A stretch of 64,000 nucleotides of DNA. Source: Strigamia acuminata (lineage: Eukaryota; Arthropoda; Chilopoda; Geophilomorpha; Linotaeniidae). The DNA is taken from positions 35,676,427-35,740,426 of the forward strand of contig OX442315.1 in the NCBI GenBank assembly GCA_949358305.1, in the 5' to 3' direction. Within the stretch, counting starts at the first letter, position 1. Every line of letters begins with the position of its first letter. Below are positions 41,263 to 51,716 of the stretch, one piece after another. Under the pieces are notes generated by a model. The model was not told the DNA's origin and did not search any database. It saw nothing but the letters and a program-made list of their open reading frames with translations. Both the position numbers and the translations under genes were made by a program.

Positions 41263-41645
41263 CGAGCAGTAAATCATGATTCCGATATTCACTGACCTGA
41301 TTGAACTAATTTTAATGAATCCAGTTGTGTCTTTTGGATCAAATTGGCCTTGTACAATGTACAGGTACATCCATGCTGACAAGTACTTCATAGTACAATG
41401 AATTTTTAGCATGGCGACCTAATATTGACACATGCCCCTTGAACAAGGATATTTTAACGGTTCCTTGACTCGCTTCAATGCATGACCTGACATAGTCACT
41501 TTCTGGACCGTATCAAAATCCTATAATTATAAAACATTATATTTTACTTTTGAAAAAACGATAATAAACCAAATTTTCCATCGTCACCATTGTAAACCAT
41601 TTCAGAAAAGCGGACCATCAGATGTTGCTTAATTTTACGAACCTC
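41263..41645 (-). pseudogene. ASS1: Argininosuccinate synthase last exons, degenerate
   Basis: Minus-strand exon 41645-41588 encodes EVRKIKQHLMVRFSEMVYN; a 67-bp GT-AG intron; then the last exon from 41520 (GPESDYVRSCIEASQG, TVKISLFKGHVSILGR, FDPKDTTGFIKISS). These are the exons that follow those at 36352-36779. Damage: TGG of GFW is TGA (about 41513-41515), a 13-bp partial duplication (GTAC words near 41355) breaks the frame after the LVSMDV segment, and another shift precedes the end. The solo LTR of the element A type abuts its 3' end. It is a pseudogene. Confidence 0.85.
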
Positions 41646-41675
41646 CTATAAATAATTTTAAAAATTGCTAATCAT

Positions 41676-41846
41676 TAGAGCTGTTCACGAGTGTGAAATA
41701 TCGCACTTCGATTTTTTTATTTCCAAAATTGCACTGCGGTTTTTATAAAAATCGATTAACCGCAAACTGCATAAAACTGCAAAACCGCATAAAACAGCAA
41801 ATCTGCAAATTTCATTTCATTTCAAAAAAATAACCGCACAACCCTA
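41676..41846. mobile_element. hAT-like MITE (171 bp)
   Basis: Ends TAGAGCTGTTCACG and, inverted, TAGGGTTGTGCGGT, flanked by near-identical 8-bp sites CTAATCAT and CTAATATT. The interior is built of AAAACCGCA and AAACTGCA words. It lies in what was the ASS1 intron before EVRKIKQ. Confidence 0.6.
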
Positions 41847-42536
41847 CTAATATTGTTAATTATTCTACACACAGCGTGTAGTCTAGTTTATTTTCTTAGT
41901 TTAACTTTAGAAAATAAACATTTATAATATAATTATCTATTGATTTCCAAATAATTAAAATATTTCTTCTGACTGCTTCACCAAATTCTTTGAGGTATAT
42001 TTTAAAGAAAAATAATACTTCAGTATCTTGCTAATTTTTCGTGTGAAAACAAGCTTTTATGGTATTATCTTATTTTCCAAGAAAAAATATTTGTTTAATA
42101 TATCCCAAGATTAAAATATTAAGTTTTAATTCGGTAATTTCTCCTCTGCGATGGTATTTTCTTAACCCAAAACCTTTTCGAATAAAAAGGTAAGTTTAAG
42201 AAATCATTTCAATCGTTATTTATTAGATTTTTAGTTAAACTGGGCGATTTTCTGGGGAAAATATTTTTTGATTGAAAAATGTTTCTAAGCTTTTTTGATT
42301 TTAACTTCAAGTGAAAATACTTGTTAAATCTTTTAACTTTTCGAAAGGAAAATCATAATATTCCTAGTGACATATTAATTAAAATACTGCAAAATTTGAT
42401 AGTTTCAAGTTTCACGTGAAAAAATAAACTCTCTGGGTGGAATGAATTGTGATAACAATGACGTTTGTCACTTAGTCACTAATTCTTTTTCTTGAAACCT
42501 CTTTGTTCCATGTAAGTCCTTACATTCTTGACACTT
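41847..42536. other. AT-rich left flank of element C
   Basis: 41858-41886 (AATTATTCTACACACAGCG and following) recurs at 36261-36289 with two changes. 41990-42055 is paralogous to 60915-60985. No gene is seen. Confidence 0.5.
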
Positions 42537-44108
42537 TGTGACGGTTATAAAACCGTATTATCCAATGTTCACACTAGATGGCGCTGTTTGTCTAACGCGC
42601 GCAGTTTAAACTCGATAAAGTTGCGAGTTATATTAAAGAATTAATATAACGTTGCGAATAAAATATACAGTATTTTATTGGACTAAGCTAAGTATTATTT
42701 ACTTGAGATATTGATTCTATCGAATCAATATCCGGTTTTACTTACCTGTTGAAGATGACCAATCGGACTCTTCGGGACCCAGTTCAATATTAGGTCCGGA
42801 CTAGTGATCCACGAATCCATCGATTCAGACACCTGATTGGCTGTCGCCAATCTGATTGTTCTCTAGAACCATATAAGCTCTGGTTCTCACGAGCTCCCCC
42901 CTTGGCTTGATTCTGAATATGTTTATATTGTTTGTATTGATAAGTTGTTATCGTTGGATCTCACTTTCTTTATCGACACATCAGGCCTCCTCAGCTCTCC
43001 ACAAATAGTATTATTACTAGTTTGTTATTGCTTGTTGTAGGGCCCTTTCGGGAAGGCTAACTCCGGTAATAGACATGTTTCACACATGAAATGGCCCCGT
43101 AGTGTTAGCCAGCTGTTCTAAGGGACAGTAGGATTTCATACGGTGGCTTAGTATATCGCTCATGCACGGGAATGACTAACCCGTTAAACAAATGTCAAAT
43201 TATATGATCGGTGATAGTCGCATCTATTTGCGAGATTCTCCGATCATAGGTCAGATGCTCTGCCAGAGCACATATACGAGAAGTCGAACTCGTTTAACAA
43301 ATATGGGCAAACTGTTTTCCCAGGGTTCCGATGCAGTGCATTGGCCCTTCCGTTAAGTGGGCAAGACTTGTCCGAGGTCGGTAAAAGCCTTATTCACAGG
43401 CGACGCACCGGGTTGGTGGCCCGTGAGCAATTGCATTCATACCTTGCGCTAAACAAACACTCGGGTATTGGTAATGCCGATCTGGTAGTCCCCCAGGAAC
43501 TGTTTACCCAGTGGTTGGTACCACTGAAAGCGACTCGTCGCAGAAAACAAATACCCGGCGCCTGATCACGAGATCTTGTCGTCGTAAGGCATGCTGGCGG
43601 ATGGAGTCTCAACAACTCCCGCGATGGTCCCCTCGACTATCGTGACTGTCCCCGCCCATAGAATAATAATATAACAATTCATTTGTTATATTACACTAAT
43701 ATTGTTTTGTTGAATTAAATATGGAATATTCTAATGAATATTCCCGACCGAATACGAAGGACTCTTCGTATTAATAGATATCCGAGCTGCGGGACCGAAT
43801 ACGTCTCCGTAGCGCTAACTGTGACGATGCCGCAAAGTCAGCCGCACCACTCGAACAGCATCGCCCGGAACCTCAACCAGTGTAGCCGCCGTTACACTTA
43901 TCCAGAACCCCAACTCCAGTTGTAATGTTAATAAACATGTAATTATATCACACAAAATCGTAAGTTGTTATATTTGATCACATATTCACGTTGTACAGAC
44001 TTCCGTAGCTTATCTCGGTTAGGTTATTTCTAGTTGTAGAAATGTCTTGTCTAAACCGATTTATCTCTTGTAATGGCTAATTATTCAGCCAAAAGTAGAA
44101 TCGTCACA
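42537..44108 (+). repeat. 5' LTR of element C (1572 bp)
   Basis: TGTGACGGTTATAAAACCG to AGAATCGTCACA. U3 begins with CACTAGATGGCGC at 42572-42584. Small open frames in it (43341-43565 and others) recur identically in the 3' LTR because the LTRs are copies; they show no domain. Confidence 0.95.
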
Positions 44109-44110
44109 AG

Positions 44111-44128
44111 TGGAGGTTCTACCGAGAT
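44111..44128 (+). other. Primer binding site, tRNA-Gln (element C)
   Basis: TGGAGGTTCTACCGAGAT, two bases (AG) past the LTR, complementary to the 3' end of tRNA-Gln with one G:U-type difference from the metazoan sequence I recall. Confidence 0.82.
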
Positions 44129-45231
44129 AGGCTGTCCAAATTTTAAATAAAATATTTGAAGTTTTGTGTGTCTATCGTGAATTCGAATAAGTGTAACTTT
44201 TACGGTGATTTTTGTGTGTAAAATAAGTTTCGAACGAAATTTATATTTGTGTCTAATTTATTTATTCCGTTTTAAAGTGCTTTGCAAGATAATAAATGTA
44301 ATTCATTTGCATTTCCGATTTTCCGCCGAAGAAATTGTATGTTTTAAACAAACTAATAATTTCCCACCGCGTGGTCAGGCCTAATGATCCGACCACGAGA
44401 ATTGGAAAATCTTGCCCGAACTTGTCGTTGTTACGTCCGCCCGTGATACGTCGATTCGCCGTCGTCGATTCGAGAAACCACGTGGTTGGGCCTAATGCGA
44501 AAAGTTCCACAAGTTTTATCGGGAATTCTAACTGAATTCCGACAAGTATTTGTAGTTTGTTTATTTTTATAACTGTATAAATACTTGAGATTTCAAGTTA
44601 AACCTAACTTTATTCGCGTGAATAAAATACAAGGAAATTGACATTTTCGAAGGAATTAAAATTTATATTTTATTTCAAAGAGCTATTTTATTTACATACT
44701 TAATTCTACATTAAAATGTTCGGTCAAAATTAGGATTTCAAAACTTTGAAATCAAATATCTACGAGTGAAAAATTCATTCCAATGTTGGCGAAGAAATTC
44801 TCGTTTGTTGTGTTGCCTAGCAACCAATGCTTTGCAGCAAAGCCGTAGTAGTCGATAGATTTCACGCGCTCTTGTTATACAAAATTTCAGCGAAATTCAA
44901 ATTGGTTATAAATAAGATTTTATTATGGAAATAAGTAATACTTTTTCGGTGAATTTGGATGATCGTCCATTTTTATTTTTTTGACTACGTCATAATTCAG
45001 AAATCTGACTAGATCATGGGTCCGCGAAAAAGGTGAAATCCATCAATCACAGACAAGATTAAAATCTCGTGAGACTAACGTTTGAAGTTCGACCAATCAG
45101 AAAGGTTTACAGAGGTACTTGAAACCCAGAACGACCCAGTGAAACCATTGCTTCGTTTGCAACCTTCCAGATCGCTTGTGACTTCTTCGTTTATTTGTGA
45201 ATTTTTTTGGAATCTCGATTTCGATTAAAAG
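44129..45231 (+). other. Leader of element C
   Basis: AT-rich untranslated region. A good splice donor, CCGTG|GTAAGG, lies just inside gag at 45265/45266 and could serve to make a spliced message for the third ORF, as retroviral donors near gag do for env. Confidence 0.5.
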
Positions 45232-47544
45232 ATGACTAGTAACCAGCATTCGATGAATACCCGTGGTAAGGAGAGAACGTGTTTGACCGGTGGAATTAAT
45301 TTAGCCGGATTTGTACCCGTTCCAGATGAAACGGAAACAGTGAATATCGTGGAAAACCACGTGGATGATAATAATGTTTCAATTGAACTGACTGACCCAG
45401 TCGCCATTATCGATCCAGTTGTGGAAGTAACTGATCCTACCCCCGTGGAGGAAATGAATCGTCCACAAGATGGATCACATTTAGGTCCAGCTGGACTTTT
45501 TATTTGTCGAGATTATTGTTTGAATCCAATTCAATTTGGAACAATGGCCGAAGTTTTAGATTTTGTTAACACACATCGAGATCCGTCGGAGCATTCTAGT
45601 TCTAGATCACAGACTCCACGTAATCAAGGACCGACAGATCCTGGTTTGAATACGACAACACCGATCACTCGGTATCGTCAGAAGACGACAGGACCTCCGA
45701 CGACCAACCGGAAATCTCGTTGGGATCAACAGGATCCTACACCCGGCAGTTTTGAACAAGCGTTTTATCGGCGAATGAATAATCAATTTGTTGCTTCTCA
45801 TAAAAGAAGATTTATGGGTCTTAATAATAATAAAAACCCGAATCCTGGTTTTCCGAATGGAGCCAACAGTTGTCCGAATCTTGCTGCTGAACCCACGCAT
45901 GGATTAAATAATGATCTAAGCGCGCAGCTAAGAGGAATAGTCGATCCAAACAATCGTTTGAATCCTTTTTCTGGAAATAATAATATTCCAAACCAATTGC
46001 CTATATCGCAAGGAAGTTATCCAGTTCAGCCGAACTTAAATAACTTAAATAACCCGAATAACTGTTCAAGTTTCGGTAATCAAGACCAGTGGAATAATTA
46101 TTCACAACCTGGCAATCAGAACCAGTCGAATAATTTTTCGAATCAAGGTTATCAGGGAAATTCGAATAATCATTCGAACTTTGGAAATCAAGGTGGAGCA
46201 AATAATCATTCCAACTTTGGTAACCAAAGAAGACAAAATCCCCGTGGATCGAATAATCATTCAAATTTTGACAACCAAGGTGGACCGAATAACCATTCGA
46301 ATCTTGGCCATCAAGGTAGACAAAATCAAGGAGGGTCAAATAATTTCAACCCCAATAATTTTAACGGCTCTAGTCAAAATAACTCGAGTCATTTTAATAA
46401 TGGTTCGACGAATGATAATTCGCGACCAACAAGTAGTTTTGGGATGTCAGCAGACGACTTAGCTACTATTGCATTAAATATGCATAAACTAGCCCAAGTA
46501 GGAAAGAATTCCACCCCTGCAACACCCCAAACTATAAGTTTGAAACCTCCCGATATACCTGTATTTTCGGGTAAAACTGAAGAAAGCGAGCGCTTCCTCA
46601 GTATAATTCGAAACGTTGCGTTTCTACGAAATATTTCACTCGATGAAATGTTAGTAAAAGGCGTGGCTGGTTACTTAACCGACCTCGCATATAGTTGGTT
46701 TCAAGAGAGACGAAACGACTTTCATAATTGGGACACGTTTGAAAAAGCGTTTAGAGGAAGGTTTGTTGCCACATGCTTGGAACGAACAACCCAATTAACA
46801 AAGTTGAGACAGCTCGAATCAGAAAACTTGTATGATTATACACATAAGTTTTACCAACTTTGGTTATTACAAGATAACCTTAACTCTCAGGGAGCTGCGA
46901 GTATATTCTTGGGAAGCATTACTCCCGCCAACGATCTTCTCTTGCACACGCAAGGTTTAGATGAACTTCCCTTCATAGACATTTATAATGCTATTACAAA
47001 GAAGAAAGGACTGTACAGCCGTACAGCCAATGGGGTGAGAGTAAACGATCCAGTCGTTTTCCCACCTAGGAAACCGGACACTCGTTCGCAACCTAAAAAT
47101 AACGCCAAGTCCCTGACTTTGGAATCAGATGAACAGATTAATTTCTGTACAGATGAGTTACCCGAAGAATGTGAACTAATTTACGCAGTAAATGGTGTAG
47201 TAGACCCCAACAGGAGGGGACAAATGGTTTGCTTTAATTGTAAGAAACCCGGACATTTCCGACGAGAGTGTCCAGATTTAAAACCCCGTTCGAATTTTAA
47301 GTCTGAAGACATTCAGAAGCGAAATACCCCAGATAATCCAACTTTGGATCCCTCTGCTAAGCGTAAACCTAATTGGGTAACCCAAGAAGTGTTGGATGCG
47401 ACACTAGATGTGAAACTTGATTCCAAATTTAATAATTTTGAGAATAAACTGCAGTCGACGCTCACTAATCAATTAGCTGAGATAGTCAAACAATTGGCTA
47501 AACCTGAATCTAACGATTCGACTGATTCTAGTGCAAAAAACTAG
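45232..47544 (+). CDS. gag: Gag polyprotein of element C (770 aa)
   Basis: The N-terminal part has an acidic stretch and a FICRDYCLNPIQFGTMAEVL box like the LEVYC box of elements B and D. Residues about 190-415 are an asparagine/glutamine/glycine-rich prion-like region with repeated NNHSNFGNQ units. The Gag fold is at about 440-600 (AYSWFQERRNDFHNWDTFEK), and one CCHC knuckle CFNCKKPGHFRRECP at about 665-680. It ends ...GCA AAA AAC TAG, at the frameshift site. Confidence 0.94.
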   Translation: MTSNQHSMNTRGKERTCLTGGINLAGFVPVPDETETVNIVENHVDDNNVSIELTDPVAIIDPVVEVTDPTPVEEMNRPQDGSHLGPAGLFICRDYCLNPIQFGTMAEVLDFVNTHRDPSEHSSSRSQTPRNQGPTDPGLNTTTPITRYRQKTTGPPTTNRKSRWDQQDPTPGSFEQAFYRRMNNQFVASHKRRFMGLNNNKNPNPGFPNGANSCPNLAAEPTHGLNNDLSAQLRGIVDPNNRLNPFSGNNNIPNQLPISQGSYPVQPNLNNLNNPNNCSSFGNQDQWNNYSQPGNQNQSNNFSNQGYQGNSNNHSNFGNQGGANNHSNFGNQRRQNPRGSNNHSNFDNQGGPNNHSNLGHQGRQNQGGSNNFNPNNFNGSSQNNSSHFNNGSTNDNSRPTSSFGMSADDLATIALNMHKLAQVGKNSTPATPQTISLKPPDIPVFSGKTEESERFLSIIRNVAFLRNISLDEMLVKGVAGYLTDLAYSWFQERRNDFHNWDTFEKAFRGRFVATCLERTTQLTKLRQLESENLYDYTHKFYQLWLLQDNLNSQGAASIFLGSITPANDLLLHTQGLDELPFIDIYNAITKKKGLYSRTANGVRVNDPVVFPPRKPDTRSQPKNNAKSLTLESDEQINFCTDELPEECELIYAVNGVVDPNRRGQMVCFNCKKPGHFRRECPDLKPRSNFKSEDIQKRNTPDNPTLDPSAKRKPNWVTQEVLDATLDVKLDSKFNNFENKLQSTLTNQLAEIVKQLAKPESNDSTDSSAKN

Positions 47545-47575
47545 ATCCGGGGGATGAAGGATTCATTCAGCCCCC
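47535..47575 (+). promoter_or_regulatory. -1 ribosomal frameshift site (A AAA AAC plus hairpin)
   Basis: The heptamer A AAA AAC occupies 47535-47541 in the gag frame directly before the gag stop. After a 7-nt spacer, GGGGG (47549-47553) can pair with CCCCC about 20 nt later, with an inner ATGAA/TTCAT stem. The pol frame is the -1 frame and is open across the site. Confidence 0.87.
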
Positions 47576-47591
47576 AGAAATAGCTGATGCT

Positions 47592-50500
47592 ATGTCGGAC
47601 TCGTTGTTCATGGACGTGGAAACTACGTTTCTAGAAGAAGCCACTAGTCATAGCGGTGGAGTAGATGAAAATCTACAAAAGATGACGGAGCAATTCAAGA
47701 GCTTGACATTGTTTCCACATAAATGTTACACGAAGAAATTTTGTAGACCTAGACGACTCAACAGAGTCATCGGGAGCAATAATTTGCACAATATTACTTT
47801 GGGTAATAATAAAGACGATCCTCGAATGAAAGTCACAATTGGTGGGCTCACCTACAATGCGCTCATGGACACAGGAGCTTCTCAATGTTATATTGGGGAA
47901 CAGCTTTTGTCAGAAACTCAAGCTCTGCCTGATTTTTTACAAGAAGCACCCAGAAACATGTTGGTTAATGCTGTAGGTGTAGCGCACAAACCAGTCGGAC
48001 AAATAACTTTGTGCGTACAGTGGGCTGATGAATGCACGCCGATGAATTTCATCGTTTTAGCCAAACGAGTCTGTGGATTAATACTCGGACATAATTTTAT
48101 GCGTCGACAAAAGATTAGTACACATCCACATCTCCAAGAGTTCTCTTGTGCTGATAAACCTACTTGGTCCGCCCCTTATGTGTCAGAAGAGGATAACTTT
48201 GCAATGGCACCTCTAAATCGAATTACTTTCGAATATTTAGAAGAACTGGCGTCAGTTGCTGATTCAACTGAATTATCTGATGCACCCGTTTTAGAATGGG
48301 ATGAGAAGTTAGTTGAAGGTAGTGATTGCACTCCTGAACAGCGCCTAGCGCTTCGAGAAGTGGTCAATGCAGTATCTAATGTATTTCGTGACCAAGTTGG
48401 ATGTACGAATGTTACTCAACATCGTATTAAATTCAAAGAAGGGCATTCATTGCCCAGAATGCAGTACCGCATGTACAATCCGGCCAAGAGAGCCATTATG
48501 TCCAAATTAGTTGCTGAACTAGAACAAGATGGACTAATTGAAAAGGCCACTGGGCCATTCATTAGCCATCCTGTAATTGTTGCGAAACCTGATGGTACGT
48601 ACAGAATGTGTATCGACTATAGGTGGTTGAATGCAATCACCGAATTAGATGTGATTCAGATGCCTAGTATAGATCTGCTTTTGCATAATACTGGACCAGG
48701 AAGGTATTTCACATCCATTGACCTGGTCAAAGGATATTACCAAGTCGAGATGTGTAAAGAAGATCGTCCAAAGACGGCCTTTTACACACCGAATGGTCCT
48801 TACCAATTTGTGCGAATGCCATTTGGACTTTGTAATGCTCCTTGCACTTTCCAACGATTGATGGAAGGCGTTTTAGGCTCAGCATTGCAAAACTACGCGT
48901 TAGTTTATTTAGACGACGTAATTGTCTATTCGAATACTTGGGATGAACATCTCATTCATGTCCGAGACGTGTTGGAAAAGCTTAATAAAGCTAATATGAC
49001 AATCAATAAAGCGAAGTCTCGTTTTGGAAGAACAGAACTTAAGTTCTTAGGACATTGGATTAAACCTGACGGTTTATATGGAGATCCCGATAAAATTTCT
49101 GCAATTATGAAATTTCCGACTCCAACATGTGCTAAAGACATTCAACGGTTTCATGGAATGACAAACTTCTTCAGGAAGTTCGTTCCTAATCACGGAGCCA
49201 TTGCTGCGCCATACACATGTATGATGAATGAGAAAACTCCATTTGAATGGGGAGATGCTCAAACTGAAGCTTTTAATAAAATTAAAGCGCTGCTTTGTAA
49301 CGACAATTGTCTGCACAAACCAGACATGTCCAAACCTTTCGTAGTCATGACTGACGCATCCCACGAAGGCTTAGGAGCTGTCATCTGCCAAGATGTTGAT
49401 CTTTTAGATAAAGACAAAAAGAAAACGGGCACGGCACCCAGACCTGTAGCTTACGCAAGCAGAGTACTGAGAGGAGCGGAGAAGCGTTACACAACGCCAG
49501 AACTCGAATGCCTCGCAGTCGTGTGGGCTATTGATCGTTTTAAACCATATTTAGAATATGGTACTTTTACACTCGAGTCAGATGCTGAAGCATTAAAATG
49601 GCTTATGCGAACGCCTGAGCCATCTGGAAAATTTGGTCGATGGGCCTTAAGAATCCAATGTGGTGCTTTCAAGATTGTATTTCGAAGGGGTGCTTATAAC
49701 CAAGTTGCAGACGCACTTTCAAGAGCTCCATTAGGAGAGGAAGACATTCCTCTTCGTGATCATGTGGAACCCATCGAAATAAATCAGTATTGGCCAGAAT
49801 GGGACGGCAATCCTTCGATTTCTTTGAATCGTGCTCCAGGAAGGTCAGAATATTTAGCAAATGTTCGTGTCCATTTTTCAGAAAATTCTAAAGAATATTC
49901 TGAAGAAAGGGAGGGGGAGGAGATACAAGAAACTTTGTATAGTGCTCTCACTGATGTGATAAAAGAAGTCCCACCTACAAGAAGGGAAATAATTGATGCG
50001 CAGTTAGTCGACACTGAATGTAAACGCATTCGAGAGTATCTTTTATTCGACAGAATTGTCGGAATTCCGAAATCGGAAATAAAAGAATGGAAAAACAAAG
50101 TTAGAAACTATTGTTTGGACAAAAAGGAAGATGATGGCGATCAAATGATCATTTTCTTTAATCCTTCATTTGAAGAAGAGCTCAACGACTCTGGTAATGG
50201 CTTCAAAGCGGTTGTTCCCAGTTCACTCATAAAGCGAGTGCTTTTCGCCTGTCATGGCCACCCCTTGAGCGGCCACGCAGGCATGAGTAAAACTCTCGAG
50301 AAAACTCGATTGATTTACTACTGGCCAGGAATGAGCCGAAGCGTAAGAAATTACGTTAAAAGCTGCCCCCATTGTAGTCAATACAAACCGGATCAGCAGA
50401 AAAAGCGTGCAGGTCCTTACGTACCTCATAACATGACCAACCCTTGGGAACATATTAATATGGACTTAATGGGGCCAAAACCAGCTGGGAGATCCCAAAA

Positions 50501-51716
50501 CCAGTACGTCTTCGTCATAATTGACAACTGTACTAAATTTGTAGAGATTAAAGCTTTAACCAAAGCCACGAGCGCTAATTGCGTTCAAGAATTAAGATCT
50601 GTTGCAAATCGTTGGGGTCACCCAAAAAAGATTGTTAGTGATAATGGGAAACAATTCGTTTCAGATATTTATAATGAATATTGCGAAACTTATCATATCC
50701 GACCGGCTCATACGAGCACTTATCATGCTCAGGCTAACCCGACAGAGAGAGCCAACAGGGACATTAAGATTTTATTGGCAATTTACACGGATGTGCACAC
50801 CCAATGGCCGCGATATTTAGACGAATTTGCGTTTGTAATTCGTAATAATAAATCGGATGCAACAAATTCGACACCGATGTTGCTTAATACGGGGAGAATT
50901 GTTACCTTACCTTTCGATCCGAGAATTCTCAGGCATGCCAACCCATTTGACAAGCATAACCCTGAGAAATATGTTCGAGAATTACTTGACATATTACGTA
51001 GAGCGCATCAAGAGATGCACAGAAGAATTCAATTGAATTACGAAAGACATCGTAAGATTCACGAACAAAAGTTCACAATTATTGAATTCGAAGTTGGAGA
51101 TTTAGTTTGGAAACAAACTCACATTCTCTCGTGCGCAGACAAAAAGATCTCCGCAGGTCTTGCTGAGAAGCGGGACGGTCCTTGGGAGATTGTCGAAATC
51201 CTTCCAGGTAGCGCGTATAAATTACGCAAACTTGCTGATGGTTCAATAGAAAAATCAGTGAACATTAAGGCTTTATATCCTTATACGCCGTTATATCCAA
51301 TTGAAACTTGGAAAATAGGGCAGAAAACTGCTTCAAATACAGATCAGGAAAATCCTAAATGGATGGACGAAAGTAATGAACTTCCGTCACCACCTGTTCA
51401 AAAGGAAATAATTCCTGAAACTCCTACGGAAGTTCCGATGGAATTATCCGAATCGCCCCAAATACAGACTAAAAAATCTGTACAAGAAAAGTCTAAACAT
51501 AGACATCGACAGCGATTAATTGCTGTGGATAAGAAAGCAGCAGTGGAACGAGGAGAACCTCTAAAGAAACCTCCTCGCAAACCACGTAAACCCCAGAAAC
51601 TAGTTGAACGAACTAGCACGCGTCCTCGAAGAGAACGAGTTCCAAATCCGAAATATTCAGATGAAAATTTCGTGCGAAATATTACGGCAGTATTTAAGAA
51701 GCCTTACCAACAATGA
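47592..51716 (+). CDS. pol: Pol polyprotein of element C: PR-RT-RNaseH-IN (1374 aa)
   Basis: Coordinates begin at the first in-frame ATG, but the frame is open back through the frameshift site, where translation probably enters. Protease: LMDTGASQCYIG at 91-102. Reverse transcriptase: residues about 290-500, with MPFGLCNAPCTFQRL and catalytic YLDD at 439-442. RNase H: MTDASHEGLG, TPELECLAVVWA and ESDAEALKWL, about 590-720. Integrase: HHCC finger (HGHPLSGHAGM to CPHC) at about 885-930; DDE residues in NMDLMGPKP, VSDNGKQF and ANPTERANRD at about 955-1055; GPY/F-like C-terminal module (KRDGPWEIVEILPGSAY) at about 1195. No chromodomain. A basic K/P/R tail ends the protein. Domain order is Ty3/Gypsy. 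Confidence 0.97.
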   Translation: MSDSLFMDVETTFLEEATSHSGGVDENLQKMTEQFKSLTLFPHKCYTKKFCRPRRLNRVIGSNNLHNITLGNNKDDPRMKVTIGGLTYNALMDTGASQCYIGEQLLSETQALPDFLQEAPRNMLVNAVGVAHKPVGQITLCVQWADECTPMNFIVLAKRVCGLILGHNFMRRQKISTHPHLQEFSCADKPTWSAPYVSEEDNFAMAPLNRITFEYLEELASVADSTELSDAPVLEWDEKLVEGSDCTPEQRLALREVVNAVSNVFRDQVGCTNVTQHRIKFKEGHSLPRMQYRMYNPAKRAIMSKLVAELEQDGLIEKATGPFISHPVIVAKPDGTYRMCIDYRWLNAITELDVIQMPSIDLLLHNTGPGRYFTSIDLVKGYYQVEMCKEDRPKTAFYTPNGPYQFVRMPFGLCNAPCTFQRLMEGVLGSALQNYALVYLDDVIVYSNTWDEHLIHVRDVLEKLNKANMTINKAKSRFGRTELKFLGHWIKPDGLYGDPDKISAIMKFPTPTCAKDIQRFHGMTNFFRKFVPNHGAIAAPYTCMMNEKTPFEWGDAQTEAFNKIKALLCNDNCLHKPDMSKPFVVMTDASHEGLGAVICQDVDLLDKDKKKTGTAPRPVAYASRVLRGAEKRYTTPELECLAVVWAIDRFKPYLEYGTFTLESDAEALKWLMRTPEPSGKFGRWALRIQCGAFKIVFRRGAYNQVADALSRAPLGEEDIPLRDHVEPIEINQYWPEWDGNPSISLNRAPGRSEYLANVRVHFSENSKEYSEEREGEEIQETLYSALTDVIKEVPPTRREIIDAQLVDTECKRIREYLLFDRIVGIPKSEIKEWKNKVRNYCLDKKEDDGDQMIIFFNPSFEEELNDSGNGFKAVVPSSLIKRVLFACHGHPLSGHAGMSKTLEKTRLIYYWPGMSRSVRNYVKSCPHCSQYKPDQQKKRAGPYVPHNMTNPWEHINMDLMGPKPAGRSQNQYVFVIIDNCTKFVEIKALTKATSANCVQELRSVANRWGHPKKIVSDNGKQFVSDIYNEYCETYHIRPAHTSTYHAQANPTERANRDIKILLAIYTDVHTQWPRYLDEFAFVIRNNKSDATNSTPMLLNTGRIVTLPFDPRILRHANPFDKHNPEKYVRELLDILRRAHQEMHRRIQLNYERHRKIHEQKFTIIEFEVGDLVWKQTHILSCADKKISAGLAEKRDGPWEIVEILPGSAYKLRKLADGSIEKSVNIKALYPYTPLYPIETWKIGQKTASNTDQENPKWMDESNELPSPPVQKEIIPETPTEVPMELSESPQIQTKKSVQEKSKHRHRQRLIAVDKKAAVERGEPLKKPPRKPRKPQKLVERTSTRPRRERVPNPKYSDENFVRNITAVFKKPYQQ

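Noticed and set aside
40743-41279. 178-codon plus-strand ORF
   Set aside because: It runs through the solo LTR, across its boundary and into flanking DNA, so it cannot be an ancestral gene; no domain is seen.
43341-43925. Small ORFs of 63-74 codons found identically at 43341-43925 and 55822-56406
   Set aside because: They are duplicated only because they lie in the two LTRs of element C. They show no domain, and some overlap each other on opposite strands.
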